Positions 1 through 10,144 of a stretch of 64,000 nucleotides of DNA are shown here, piece after piece. Location: NCBI GenBank assembly GCA_936432065.2, contig OW386286.2:78458452-78522451 (forward strand). Reading direction: 5' to 3'. The position numbers and the translations under genes were made by a program. Source of the stretch: Rutpela maculata. Lineage: Eukaryota; Arthropoda; Insecta; Coleoptera; Cerambycidae. Under the pieces are notes generated by a model. The model was not told where the DNA came from. It saw nothing but the letters and a program-made list of their open reading frames with translations, and did no database searches. The first letter of the stretch is position 1; every line of letters begins with the position of its first letter.

Positions 1-134
1 GACCGACAGACAGAAATTTTTTTTTCGCTCAAACTTAAAATCTCGACGTTTCGTGACATTCTAAGCCTATTTGAACAATAAAAATTTTTAAAATTTTTTT
101 TGTCGTTACTATACTTTCACTGGATGTGGAAGTA
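1..134 (+). mobile_element. HINE-like interspersed repeat, copy 1 (3' end only, cut by the window edge)
   Basis: This is the right end of a repeat family found seven times in the window. It begins inside the CAGA/CCGA tetranucleotide tract and ends in the family's terminal hairpin. The hairpin is CTTCCAC/CTTTCAC paired with GTGGAAG around a 5-nt loop, followed by AA near position 134. The order tract, conserved AT-rich block, TGTCGTTACTATACTT, then hairpin is the same as in the full copies at 18557 and 20904. No coding capacity is expected. Assignment to the Helentron/HINE class is inference from structure. Confidence 0.75.
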
Positions 135-639
135 ATAAATATTAATATCTCTGTTTCTCACCTTTTGATAATTTTCTGATGTCGAATAAACCTTGTTAAA
201 TTGAAATTATTCTCCTTTGTTTTACCTTGCAATTACTCCACTGTTATCTATTCGAGCACAATTATTCTGAACAATTGTAGAACTATAACTGTAACATTAT
301 AGTACATACATTCAAGACGCCCCTACGCTCGCCCCATAGAGGTGTTTAAATTCTGTAATAGACGATTGCCAGAATTTATAAATGGTTTCAGTTTTGGATA
401 AATATCGTTTTTTAATACGTTAAATTCTTTAATTGATGCTGTACTACAAGAACATGTCTCGACGACAATAACTTTGAAATAAATTGGAATGAATTGATAG
501 GCAATGAAAGCTCGCTTTTTGACAACATTGCACCAATCAAACGTCATTATTAGTGGTAAATTAACTTAGATCGGCATTTGACAGTACCAATACGAATAAT
601 TTATTGCTCTAATTTTTTGTATCGACGCGTCAACAATAT
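135..639. other. Unassigned spacer between two convergent HINE-like copies
   Basis: I recognise nothing in this stretch. A 74-codon open frame on the minus strand (323-547) has no recognisable motif and no supporting signals. The two flanking repeat copies point their hairpin ends toward each other across it. Confidence 0.4.
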
Positions 640-1360
640 TTACTTCCACGTCCAGTGGAAGTATAGTAACGACAAAAAATTTTTTAAAAATTTTTATTGC
701 CCAAAGAGGCTTAAAATGTCATGAAACGTCGAGATTTTAAGTTTGAGCGAAAACAAAATGTCTGTCTGTCTGTCTGTCGGTCTGTCTGTCTGTCGGTCTG
801 TCGGTCTGTCTGTCTGTAACTTTTTTTTGCGCACGTTTACTCTGGAACCGTTTAAGATATTGACTTGAAATTTGGTACACATATGTACTTTAACGAGATC
901 TAGAACTAGATTATATTTTAATCTTGTTCCGTCGAAGGGTTGGGGGGTAAATTGTGGTAAATTTGGGGTAAATGGGTAAATCAAGCAGGTAAGCGTCCAT
1001 GAAATTGGTATTTAGTATATATAAGAGAAGCTAAGGTCTCAAAAAAATTTTTGGCATTAGCCACCCCCATTACCACCCCCACCTCCTTATTAAAGGGGAT
1101 GAAAAAAAATTGTGATTTAGTGCATGTACAGGAACCAGAAACCTCAAAATATTTTTTTTTACTTCATCCACCCCCTATCACCACCCCCACCCTACTACCG
1201 ATGTGGGGTATCGTTTTATGGGTTTTTGGGGTAGAGGATTTCAAATATTATATTATTAAAGTTCCATAAACAATTATTTTCACATATAAAGTTTTTTCGT
1301 TGTGAGTGACTTGGATAGAGAATCTGGATGTGGAAGTAGTGATTCCTTGGGCAGCGGTTT
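640..1360 (-). mobile_element. HINE-like interspersed repeat, copy B (near full length)
   Basis: This copy lies in reverse orientation: the terminal hairpin is at 640-665 and the other end, GGGCAGCGGTTT, at about 1349-1360. Subterminal inverted repeats TACTTCCAC(A/G)TCCAG occur near both ends. Between them lie a (TCTG/TCGG)n tract at about 757-820, a conserved block with TGCGCACGTTTACTCTGGAA, and one and a half internal units of C-rich sequence (TTACCACCCCCACC). Open frames here, such as 1051-1269, recur in every copy because the repeat is conserved, not because it encodes a protein. Confidence 0.8.
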
Positions 1361-1579
1361 TTATGTTTTGTTTCGTGAAATGTTTTCCACAAATCACAAC
1401 TTAAATTAAATACAAAATGCCTACCAAGCAGGCAAATTAACTATTTCATGCTAAAGCGCTCGGGATTTAATCAGATTCTGTCAGAAACTGTCAATTAACA
1501 CTCTTTATATTACCAGGCAACAAAGCTGTCGAAAAAATTTTACCGATAAAATTCTAAGCACTAGTGATATTAAAGTAGC

Positions 1580-1965
1580 ATTACTATGAGACGATGACAG
1601 CAAAAAATATGCGCAGAAACGAATTTGTGCACTCCATTATTCCAAGCCAATGAGAGTGAATTACGTTACATGCAATGTTGACACCAGTGGCGGCGGTAAT
1701 AATAATAATAATAAAACAACTTTATTAGGCAAAGTTTAGTATAAATTACTATCCTCTTACACTTCTCCTGAACAAAGGTTACTCGTAACAATTGGCAAGT
1801 TTTAATCTACTCTATTATACAGCTCCTTGACCGGAAACTTTTATTGCAATTACACATCCCTATACCCCAGATGACGCTATGCCACTGGTAAAAATATTTG
1901 CGCATGTTGGCTCCGCCCCTGTCATCTTCTCATAATGATACTACTCCACATATGATAAAACTTTT
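1580..1965. repeat. Candidate small inverted-repeat unit carrying a (TAA)n-tailed insert
   Basis: Sequence around 1583-1605 (ATGAGACGATGACAG) reappears inverted around 1918-1940 (CTGTCATCTTCTCAT), and ACCAGTGGC at 1682 pairs with GCCACTGGT near 1880. Between them (TAA)n at 1697-1715 is followed by AAACAACTTTATTAGG, which resembles the 3' end of a minus-strand non-LTR element. One reading is a short MITE hit by a 5'-truncated retroelement. Matches are short and imperfect. Confidence 0.3.
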
Positions 1966-2072
1966 TTCCACACCACTATAGCGGTAGAGTTGAAGGCTCG
2001 TTTTTTTACATGGTGTCCTTAAGAAGACTAATCCACGGTGTATCCTCATTGTAACATATTAAATCTAATAAG

Positions 2073-2357
2073 CTATTGTATTCTGCGTTTTTTTAATGTT
2101 TCTGGACACAATTTCATTGCAATTTCTTCATTTTCAAAACGCCCAGTGTCATTTTTACTTGTTATTTTCATCATTGCAGTGCCTTCGTCGTCAATTTCGT
2201 TTTCCTCAAGCACGTTGGGGACCTCTGATATATTTTTCTCCGATAATATTTTGCGACAATTACAAGCTGCTCCCCATTTCGCCTTACATTCGTAAAATAT
2301 TACTGTTGTGCTGCTCTTTCTTTTGGTGGTAATGTTGAAACGTTGAATTTGCTTTTG
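2073..2357 (-). CDS. Unrecognised open frame, about 94 codons, no clear start
   Basis: The minus strand is open from about 2357 to a TAG at 2073-2075. The frame is hydrophilic, has a CxC-like cluster (ACNC) in its first half, an acidic middle (EENEIDDEG) and a basic C-terminus (LKKRR). The first methionines come late, so if real it is an exon fragment or the end of a decayed transposon protein. I do not recognise the family, and chance openness is possible. Confidence 0.15.
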   Translation of the reverse strand, partial: QKQIQRFNITTKRKSSTTVIFYECKAKWGAACNCRKILSEKNISEVPNVLEENEIDDEGTAMMKITSKNDTGRFENEEIAMKLCPETLKKRRIQ

Positions 2358-3162
2358 CTATTGATTTCGTGACAACACCTTTACTAAAGATGCGAGAAAG
2401 CAGAGAAACATTTTTTAATCCATTCATGTTTATGTTTCTCGCACTATAAATCGTAAAAAGATCAAAATTATAAAAAAATTCTAAAAAACTGTGACTTCTT
2501 GTCATAACTTTGGCAGGAAACGAGTGTAGTATAGTATAGTAGTAGTAAAATAATACCGAACTTCAATAGTGATTAGATTATCGAGGAATTATTTGTGAAA
2601 CATGTTGAGTTTGGAGTCCATATGGTACAGTACGCAGTGTTTTCAACTTTCCCAATATCTTTGCATAGTGCTGCCCTCTGCCATAATTCAAATGGGCTAA
2701 GAATTTAAAATTGAGCAAAACGAACATTAGGTGAAAGAACTGATTGTGATAAGGCGCTGTTCTGTGAATGTTAATGTGAGAGCACACAAAAGCAGTTTGT
2801 ACTTGTGGTTAGATATTGTGATATCTTACCAGTTTATCAAATAAAACTACAGTCTAGTGCAATTCTCAAATTTAAAATAGTAAATGAGCAAACTTTTTAA
2901 TAAGGCCATGTTGTAGAGCCTTCCAGAACTGACCTAAGTCAAAGCCAAAATAAAAAATTCGACTTAGGCAAAAATTTATTTAAGGAAATTTTCAAGAGTC
3001 TGAGAGACTTCAGAGCCACAAACTAGTTATGAGTTCGATAAGACATTAGGCACAACCGGGTAAAAATTTGAAGAAACACCCAATTTTTATTTAGGAAAAT
3101 ATATTTTGGTCCAGGATATGAGAGTGAAAGTATATGGTGGTCATGGAAAGATGAATCATATT

Positions 3163-3182
3163 CACATCACATCACATCACAT
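3163..3182. repeat. (CACAT)n microsatellite
   Basis: Four uninterrupted CACAT-type units. No wider element was recognised around it. Confidence 0.8.
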
Positions 3183-3660
3183 TAAAAAATTCGCCAAAAA
3201 AGTACTTTGATTCCTTCGCCGAAGACATTGACCATGGAGGTAGTCATTATATACCCTGTCCTAAAGACTGACAATTTTAACAAGACAATGTATCCAAAAG
3301 GCAAAATCGGCGAATTTGGCAAAATCGGCGTAGCGCCTATAAGCAAAAATTGGCAAAAAGTCAGTAAAAATGGACAAGGCCGATTTCTAGCATAAAACAA
3401 GTTGGGATTCACCCAGAGACTCATCATTTCGTCGAGTAAAATATTTTTATATTATTTTCAGTGCGCCATAATTACCAAAATACAAAATGTTTAAATTCTT
3501 TTTTAAATTCTGAGGAGGTTAAATGAATCTTTCCTGCCAAATCGATTGTCAGCGCGCGCTCTCACTTGTATGGATAAAAACTTATTTGCCTTAGTTGGGG
3601 AGGCGTGATTTTTTCACATAATATCATCTTACAGGAAATCACTGTATTATTTTGTACTTA

Positions 3661-4086
3661 TTAACACGTTGACTACCATACGGGTTAAGACGAATTTCTC
3701 ATAAGGCGTCAACTGGTAGCAACGGTTTAACCAAATAAAATATCCCCACAGGCCATGAATATCATCGGCTAATACACTATGAATTGACACACAATATTTT
3801 GAAAAAAAAAATACTGCCAAAAAAAAAACGTCAAAAAAGGTCTCGATCCTTTACTACGCCATTTCGGTCTATTTATAACGATAAAAGTGTGCTGGAGCGA
3901 GTCGCTGGGAGATTCCGAGATCCCGAAAAGATCCAGAAGATCCAGAGATCCCAAAAACATGACTCGGTCTTATAGACCGAGTCGGCCTACAAGGCAAATA
4001 TAAGTACTCGACCTTATGGACCGAGGTGGCCTCATAGACAATAAAAATCTCGGTCATATAGACAGAGATGGCAGTCAACGTGTTAA
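3661..4086. mobile_element. piggyBac-like MITE with TTAA target duplication
   Basis: A 426 bp unit is bounded on both sides by TTAA (3661-3664 and 4083-4086) followed by inverted ends TTAACACGTTGACT(A/G)CCAT. TTAA target duplication is the hallmark of piggyBac transposition. The right half holds repeated subterminal motifs of the form CTCGGTC(T/A)TATAGACCGAG. There is no transposase, so it would depend on an autonomous relative. A 63-codon frame inside is a by-product. Confidence 0.65.
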
Positions 4087-4324
4087 ATAAATGGTATTCT
4101 TTGAACTAATTGCATTTTATTGATGTAAGGACTTGTTACTAGTCTTAATCTCTGGAGTTTTCGTTTGGAAGACCTAAACAGCTAAGTTAGTCGGGATCTC
4201 ATGATTCCCTAAGTTTGATACTCAGTGTTCTGGTCGCCTTACGGGAGCTTGATTGGGGTGTTACTTATGCGATTTCTCCAGAAATTTTAAGTGCAGAAGA
4301 CCATTGTTAGTAGGTAAATACATA

Positions 4325-4512
4325 CAGATCACGTCAAATTCCAATTCCATCGGAGAGAAATCTTCGATAGGGATTTTTTTATGCACAAATAGCAGAAACG
4401 AAAAGAAGTCGGACCACTAATTAATATAAAAACAGATCAAAATCACGTGAAATTCCAATCCCGTCGGAAAGAAATCTTCGATAGGAATTTTTTTTATGCA
4501 AAAATCGCAATA
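4325..4512. repeat. Diverged direct duplication, two units about 118 bp apart
   Basis: About 68 bp starting ATCACGTCAAATTCCAAT near 4328 recurs at about 4442 as ATCACGTGAAATTCCAAT, both followed by GAAATCTTCGATAGG and a T-run. A handful of substitutions separate the units. No gene content was recognised. Confidence 0.65.
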
Positions 4513-6690
4513 ATCCAAAGACGTAAAAGCTCTTATTGTCAGTGAATAATTGAAATCACGTCCTGAGAGAGCATCGTTAATGATCTGAGGTAGTGAAGCC
4601 TTGACCCATTACTTGTCTATCAAAGTATATCTTATCTCAAACCCGCTTGGGAGTAGAAGAACGGGGCAGAACGGAGCAGAACGGGGCTGGCGCCCTTCTA
4701 AATATAAATTAGTGTCGCGTCATCTAGACGCTTGGTAGTGTGTTCTTCTACAGCCACACAACATCTTGGGTGAGTTTTTTCCACCCTTGTAAGTGTATGC
4801 TAATTTTAATTTCGATTTTTCTCCTTTTCTTTTAGGCCTCCCCCCTCCTTTATTCATTTAATTTTACGTCTGTAGTAAAATATATATATAAGGATCTGCT
4901 ATATAGTTTTTGTCCCGTTACAACGATTTTTTTTGTTCCTGTGCCCGTTCCTGTTTAAGAAACAACTTTAGTATATGTGTTTTTTGAATGTTTCCCTTTT
5001 CACTGTTGGCAAATATTCATGAAATGGTCGTTGGATATATTGATCATGACAACATCCCCTGGAAAATTGTTGGTATCCACGAATAATATCCAGATGTAAT
5101 CCAGAACATTCCTAGGGGCAAATTTCTTATTTCACCATAGGATATCCCAGCTAAGCAATTATTTCATTACTCTTCTTATATGATTAAAATTACATGCTAA
5201 ATTTACTATTACATATTTATATAAAAACAATTTTGAAAAGTATTCATATGATTATATCTACATAATTTTTTTTAAACAGCAAAATTTTTGTAAAGCAATG
5301 CCATTGCTAATCATATACTTTAAATTTAGTTAATATATTTATAATGAAAATAATATTTTCTGTACATTTTTATACTACTTTTAAAGTTTAATCAGATATA
5401 TTGTAATCCTGCTTAACAGATTTTCCCAAGGAATTAATGCTATCTAGGTATACCGTGAAACATCTTTTTTGTCTATATGTGTGTGTTCGTCTGTTTAGTA
5501 ATATGTCTAAAACAAAAATATTTTTTTTGCTTATCTCATTTTAATAAACATAACCATCTATTAACCGTATAGTTAAATTTATTGGTTTGTTACCTAGAAA
5601 TTAATTTTTTTAAATACTGTCGGTTGCCACTAATTGACGTCTTCTTTAAGTAAGTATAAATATTTAAAAAAAACATCAGCATAACAACAAAAATAAAGAA
5701 CATAAATAAAAAAAAAACTATATTAAATAATCCACAACCTTAAGGGTCCAGTGAAAACTGAGTACCCGTTAGCAATTACAGTGTTACCTAATTTTTCCAA
5801 AAAGAAAAAAAAATACGGTGCACGAGAGAAAAAAGAAACTCAACCATTATTAAGGATAACTCCTCCACAAGCCCTCAAAATGACGCAGTTAAATTCATTT
5901 TTATTGAAAAAGCTCCTACAAACTGCTATACAATAAGTAGAACAAAAAACCTGTACAAGACTATTATTATATTATTATTTTATTTGTATTTTATTCAGAA
6001 TTCAGGTGGCATATTGGGATTGGTACGCTATCTTATAAAATTTTCGCTTTGTGACCAAAACTATCTAAATTAATTGTTTTCTTGAAAATTGTTTTTTAAT
6101 AATGTAATTATTAAATGTGACAAATCCATGTGTTTCTTTATTAGCAAGAGAATATCTTTATTAATTCTGTGGAAATTTAGCATTGTTCCTAAAATAGGTT
6201 CCCTTTATTCCCAGCTGCAAAAAGCTAATGACTGAAACAAGATTACTTGTCACTTACAATAGCCGGGTTGCCCAAACTCCAATAAAGGGCTAATTGGGTA
6301 AATGGTCTAGGGATCTATTGGAAGCAAATCAAACAAAAGGCCACATTATATTGGTATTGCTTAAACTTGTTGTGACCACGACTAAATTAGGTAAGGCGGC
6401 AGTTACTAAATATATCTAATTTTAAAGTTAATCTATATGCAAATGTTGTATGCCGTTCTTGAGTGATTTTAGGGCATGATTACAGAGAGTCGCTATATAC
6501 AGGGTGATTCAGCTAAAACTCGATTATGGCCATTACTAGTAAACTAGAAGAGACATTGAATTTCCATAAAACCAGTGAATACTTTTTAGATGATAATAAA
6601 TTTGAATATGTATTCTTCATATTAGGTAGATTAAATTCAAGGACATTTTTATGTTACACACATTGTCATTTAAATTAGTAGTTTTTTAAT
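4513..6690. other. Unassigned AT-rich intergenic or intronic stretch
   Basis: It holds a short GGGCAGAACGGAGCAGAACG minisatellite near 4665, homopolymer A/T runs near 5650-5720, and ACAGGGTGATTCAGCTAAAA near 6498, a string of a type often seen at insect transposon ends. A GT..AG pair around 4772-4836 is visible but has no coding support. I see no gene. Confidence 0.35.
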
Positions 6691-7717
6691 TAGAATAGAA
6701 TAGAATAGAATAGAATAGAATAAAGTTTATTTACGAATAGATAATATTTTTTTGAGCACTGTGGAACTAGTCCAATCAGTCAGAAACAAAATATTGATGA
6801 TAAGACCAATACTTAAATTCAGATTTGGAATTGTTATTTAATTTGTATATCTTACTAATTCTATCAACCTATTATAGACCATATAAACACCAAAGAGCTG
6901 TAGTTAAATGAATTTCATCAGATGGGGAAAAATACATTTAAATTCATCCATCATGTTTAGGAATACTTGACAATTTAAGGGAAGTTGACAGAGACACACG
7001 TTTTTCGCCTAGGGGCCAATCAAGGCATTTTTAATGTTCTTGTACAAACAGGGTAAGACCTCGGTAAAAAGGGAGAACAACATGAACATGAGAACAACCT
7101 AATATTTCTATATTTATACCCCAGTTCTACTGAGAGAAATAAATATATATTTTATTATTTCTACTTTATATAGACACAAAACATGTAGTAAATTGAATGG
7201 AGCCATGACTGCGCTTATAATTAAATTTGTATATAGGGTGTTGCATTCATTCTTATACATTTGGCAGTTAAACATTAAATGATCTAGGTTACCCTCGGTG
7301 TTACAATATTCACATAAACTTGATGGAATTAAATTGAGTCTGGCAAGGTGTGCTGGATAACGTCTATGTCCAAATTTGTATCTGTTTATAATGCTTATTT
7401 ACTTACGGGGAATATTAACGTCATCTTGCCAAAATTTTATCGGTATTTCCGGATGAATAAATGAATATCTTGTGGGAGACGTAAAGCGAAACTGTTGCCA
7501 GCGATAGGCCCATTTTTTTTCATATTTATCTTAAAAACGCTAAAGCAATAATTCAAACACATATCATAGGTTATGTCAGTTCCAAGATGGATACTATTTT
7601 TTGCTAATGTGTCATTACCAGTTCATTATATTGTAAACCATTGTGCCCTTTAGTCCATAAAAACGTGATAAACCATCCTTTGCTTTCTATTTGGCGAACA
7701 ATAATTTTTTTTTTTCA
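6691..7717 (-). mobile_element. 5'-truncated non-LTR retrotransposon with RNase H domain (I/R1-type group)
   Basis: Read on the minus strand, the segment opens with an RNase H C-terminal motif (KGHNGLQYNELV, the HxGxxxNExxD-like pattern) near 7620-7660. A C-terminal zinc-finger-like block follows (CEYC, then HLMFNC) around 7275-7320, the Cx2C...Hx4C pattern common at the ends of I/Jockey/R1-type ORF2 proteins. It ends in an (ATTCT)n tail at 6691-6722. Frameshifts and stops break the frame. Endonuclease and RT are absent, consistent with 5' truncation. The 5' end abuts a U1 snRNA copy in the same orientation through an A-rich joint. Confidence 0.7.
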
Positions 7718-7872
7718 CCGGGACAGCGCGCACGCAATCCTGACTAGTAAAAAATGTGCGCCCGAATTATTCACGTTAGGAATAATTGCAGTGTGCAACC
7801 GTAGTGCAATGGAAGGGCCTCACCCTGGGGGAACCGCATTGTTGATCACGGTAACCCCTACGCCAGGTAATA
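7718..7872 (-). ncRNA. U1 snRNA retro-copy (pseudogene)
   Basis: The minus-strand sequence follows U1 snRNA from its 5' splice-site-pairing end (TTACCTGGCGTAG) through stem-loop I, GGGTGAGGCCCTTCCATTGC, the AATTATTCCTAA(C/T)GTGAATAA block, the Sm-site region (ATTTTTTACTAG) and the final stem ending in GTCCCGG. Compared with the usual U1 there is a one-base loss in the first 6 nt, an altered stem-loop I loop (the U1-70K contact) and a loss of several bases before the AATTATTCC block. These changes, and direct fusion to a LINE 3' fragment, indicate a non-functional copy. Normal length is about 163-165 nt; this is about 155. Confidence 0.85.
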
Positions 7873-7886
7873 TTAATAAATATAAA

Positions 7887-8251
7887 TGTTATATAAAATT
7901 ATACGCCATATCATCAAGACATAAAGCGACATTACAGATAGCATCATATTACAGTATTAGATAACAGCTTCCTTTGAGAATTGCTTACGTAGATATTAAG
8001 TTTCATTTTAACTTCTCACAATATTATGCTGATTAGCTAGCTTGCATTTCCTTTGTTCAACTTTGGCTGACACATCATTTGAAAACTTATAAATAAGACT
8101 AACGAGCATTTGTACCTTCAGTTATCATACTCACTTCATATTAAATGTATCATACATAAATTGTATCTTTTATTCAGGAATCAATGTTGATTCCTCATGT
8201 AACTAAATAAAAAGTTTTTAAAAAGTCAATCACGCAAACAGTGATCTAACA
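7887..8251 (+). repeat. 5' LTR of the gypsy/errantivirus-like element
   Basis: Starts TGTTATATAAAATT and ends GATCTAACA, in TG...CA form. It differs from the 3' LTR at three sites that I can see (AACAG/AACAC, ATCAT/ATCAA and AATGTT/AACGTT contexts). An AATAAA-type signal lies at about 8205. Confidence 0.95.
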
Positions 8252-8797
8252 AATGGCGCAGTCGTACGGATCTAACTAACATCGCGTGTTCGGGAGCCTA
8301 ACTAGTGGTAAACGTATCCAGCGGAACAAGGAGTCCATCTGCAAAAGGTGCCTAACCATTGGAAAAGAACCATTAGAACAAGGAGAACTTCTTAGCCGTG
8401 GTGGTGGATCCCAATCCTTTAATTAGAAGAACCTACTAACCAGATGAAGAAAATATTCACGTAAGTCATTTTAAGAATCATCTCGTACTATTTTACTATA
8501 TTATTATTTTTCGCAACTTATTTTATTAAAAGTGTATTATACTGGTAATACACTCGGCGCACAAAGCCAGTTCTATTGTCAAAGTGAAATCCATTCCTTT
8601 ACAAACCCAACGAAACAAGTTCATTTGATTTTAAATTTATTTATTTTCGTATTCACGAAACATTGTGTATTATACAACTAATATACAATCCATTTACACA
8701 CGCAACGTAACAAGCTAATTTAATTTAAGTTCGTATCATACTGCTGATACGCAACCAATTTCTTTTTGCAATACAAATAATTTAAATACCAAGCAAA
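8252..8797 (+). other. 5' untranslated leader of the gypsy/errantivirus-like element
   Basis: 546 bp lie between the LTR and the gag start. It contains three repeats of a T(A)CACTGC/GATACGCAACC-like phrase around 8540-8760, probably leader or packaging sequence. No ORF of note. Confidence 0.6.
8254..8271 (+). promoter_or_regulatory. Primer binding site, tRNA-Ser type
   Basis: TGGCGCAGTCG begins two bases after the 5' LTR. It is complementary to a tRNA 3' end including CCA and resembles the tRNA-Ser primer site reported for the 17.6/297 group. The tRNA identity is from memory of the family. Confidence 0.7.
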
Positions 8798-8868
8798 ATG
8801 CCAGACAGAGCTCAACCAGAGACAGCTCAACCAATAGTACCGGCACCAGCCGAACAACAACAACAACT

Positions 8869-8922
<54 letters not shown>

Positions 8923-10144
8923 GCAACTACAACAACAACAACCAGAGCAAATTGAGCCTTACAAGCTCTCTGAAGTATTTTCATTGATACCGGAATTTGA
9001 TGGCAACGCCATTAATTTACAAACATTTTTAAACTCATGTCAATGTGCACAAAGTATGGCAATCCATGATCAGAAAATTTTACTAACAGTCCACATCAAA
9101 AATAAGTTAAAAGGCAAAGCTGCCGAATTAATTAATTCACGCAACCCTGGCACCTGGCCAGAAATCAAAGCACTCTTGGAAACTCATTTTGGGGACTCCA
9201 GAGATCTAACGGCCCTGATTCAGGACCTGCAGTGCATTCACCAATTGCTAGGCGAATCCGCATTAACATTTGTATCGCGTCTACAAACGCACAACGCGAA
9301 GATGCACGCCGCAGTGCAAAAACAAAATCTCACGGAAACGCAAAGAACTGCACAATCAGATCTTATAGAAACCATGACGCTTAATAATTTGTTAACGGGC
9401 TTAGAACCAAACTTAGGCCGCATCATACGTGCCATACTAAAAGCTGTTAGCAGAATTCGGAGAGAACTGCAACTCTCCTATTTTGAACAACAAAGATTTC
9501 CGAAAAATAGTCCGGTCAAAAATCCCAATTTACAACCCAAACGACCAACCTCTAATTTTCAACAGAAATTCTGCTCATTTTGTAAAAGAAATGAACACGT
9601 CATAAACGAATGTCGTACAAGGCAACAGCAACAGTCTATGCCATCGACATCAAACTTCCAGAGACCAAATTATCAAGGAAACCCAAATTTTCAATATTTT
9701 TCTCAAACCAATCAATTTAATCAGAGGACATTCCCTCAACCTAACCAACCAAATCAATCGCAACAAAACAGGCCCTCAGCCATAAGGCCGAACCCGAATT
9801 TCAATCAGCAAAGACCCTCTGCTATTCAACCAAACCCAAATTTCAACCGTTTTAATCAACAAAAAACGCATCATTTAAATTACGAACCTTATGAAAACCA
9901 ATGCGATTTTAATCAATACAGTGACTATTCTTCTGATTACCAAACTGCAGAGGATACTTACGAAAATTATAACTTTGAAACTAACCAAAATTTCCAAGAG
10001 AATTATACAGCTAATTCTCAATACAAACAATACGAGGATTATACTGCTAATCCTCAGGATTTTCGATTAGACCCGGAGTACCCCACGGATACTCCAACAC
10101 AACAAACAGACCAATTCGAACCAATTACGGAACTAGAAACTTAA
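8798..10144 (+). CDS. gag: Gag polyprotein, 448 aa
   Basis: Starts at ATG 8798 just inside the leader. Residues about 20-46 are a polyglutamine run from a CAA repeat. The next 200 residues resemble a retrotransposon capsid region (LIPEFDGN near the start, then helical). Residues 259-272 form one canonical zinc knuckle, Cx2Cx4Hx4C. The C-terminal third is rich in Asn, Gln, Pro and Tyr. The frame is intact. Pol lies in the -1 frame, overlapping about 10051-10144, so a -1 ribosomal frameshift is the likely route to Gag-Pol. I did not find a textbook slippery heptamer. Confidence 0.9.

Larger units (their letters stand above)
1361..3660. other. Largely unassigned AT-rich stretch
   Basis: Apart from the small unit near 1.6-1.96 kb, an open frame at 2073-2357 and a pentanucleotide repeat at 3163-3182, I see no gene or element I can name here. 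No splice-bounded coding segment was recognised. Confidence 0.4.

Noticed and set aside
757..820. Regularly spaced TCTG/TCGG repeats looking like a small array
   Set aside because: Microsatellite core of the HINE-like repeat, repeated in other copies; no spacers, so not CRISPR-like.
1051..1269. Recurring small protein (LATPITTPT...KGMKK) found at 1051, 18677 and 20975
   Set aside because: Same translation recurs because the repeat DNA is conserved; reading frame is not maintained between copies.
4772..4836. GT...AG pair that could bound a short intron
   Set aside because: No coding potential or other exon signal on either side.
8736..8984. Minus-strand open frame rich in Val across gag start
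   Set aside because: It is the reverse reading of the CAA (polyglutamine) repeat in gag; no independent support.
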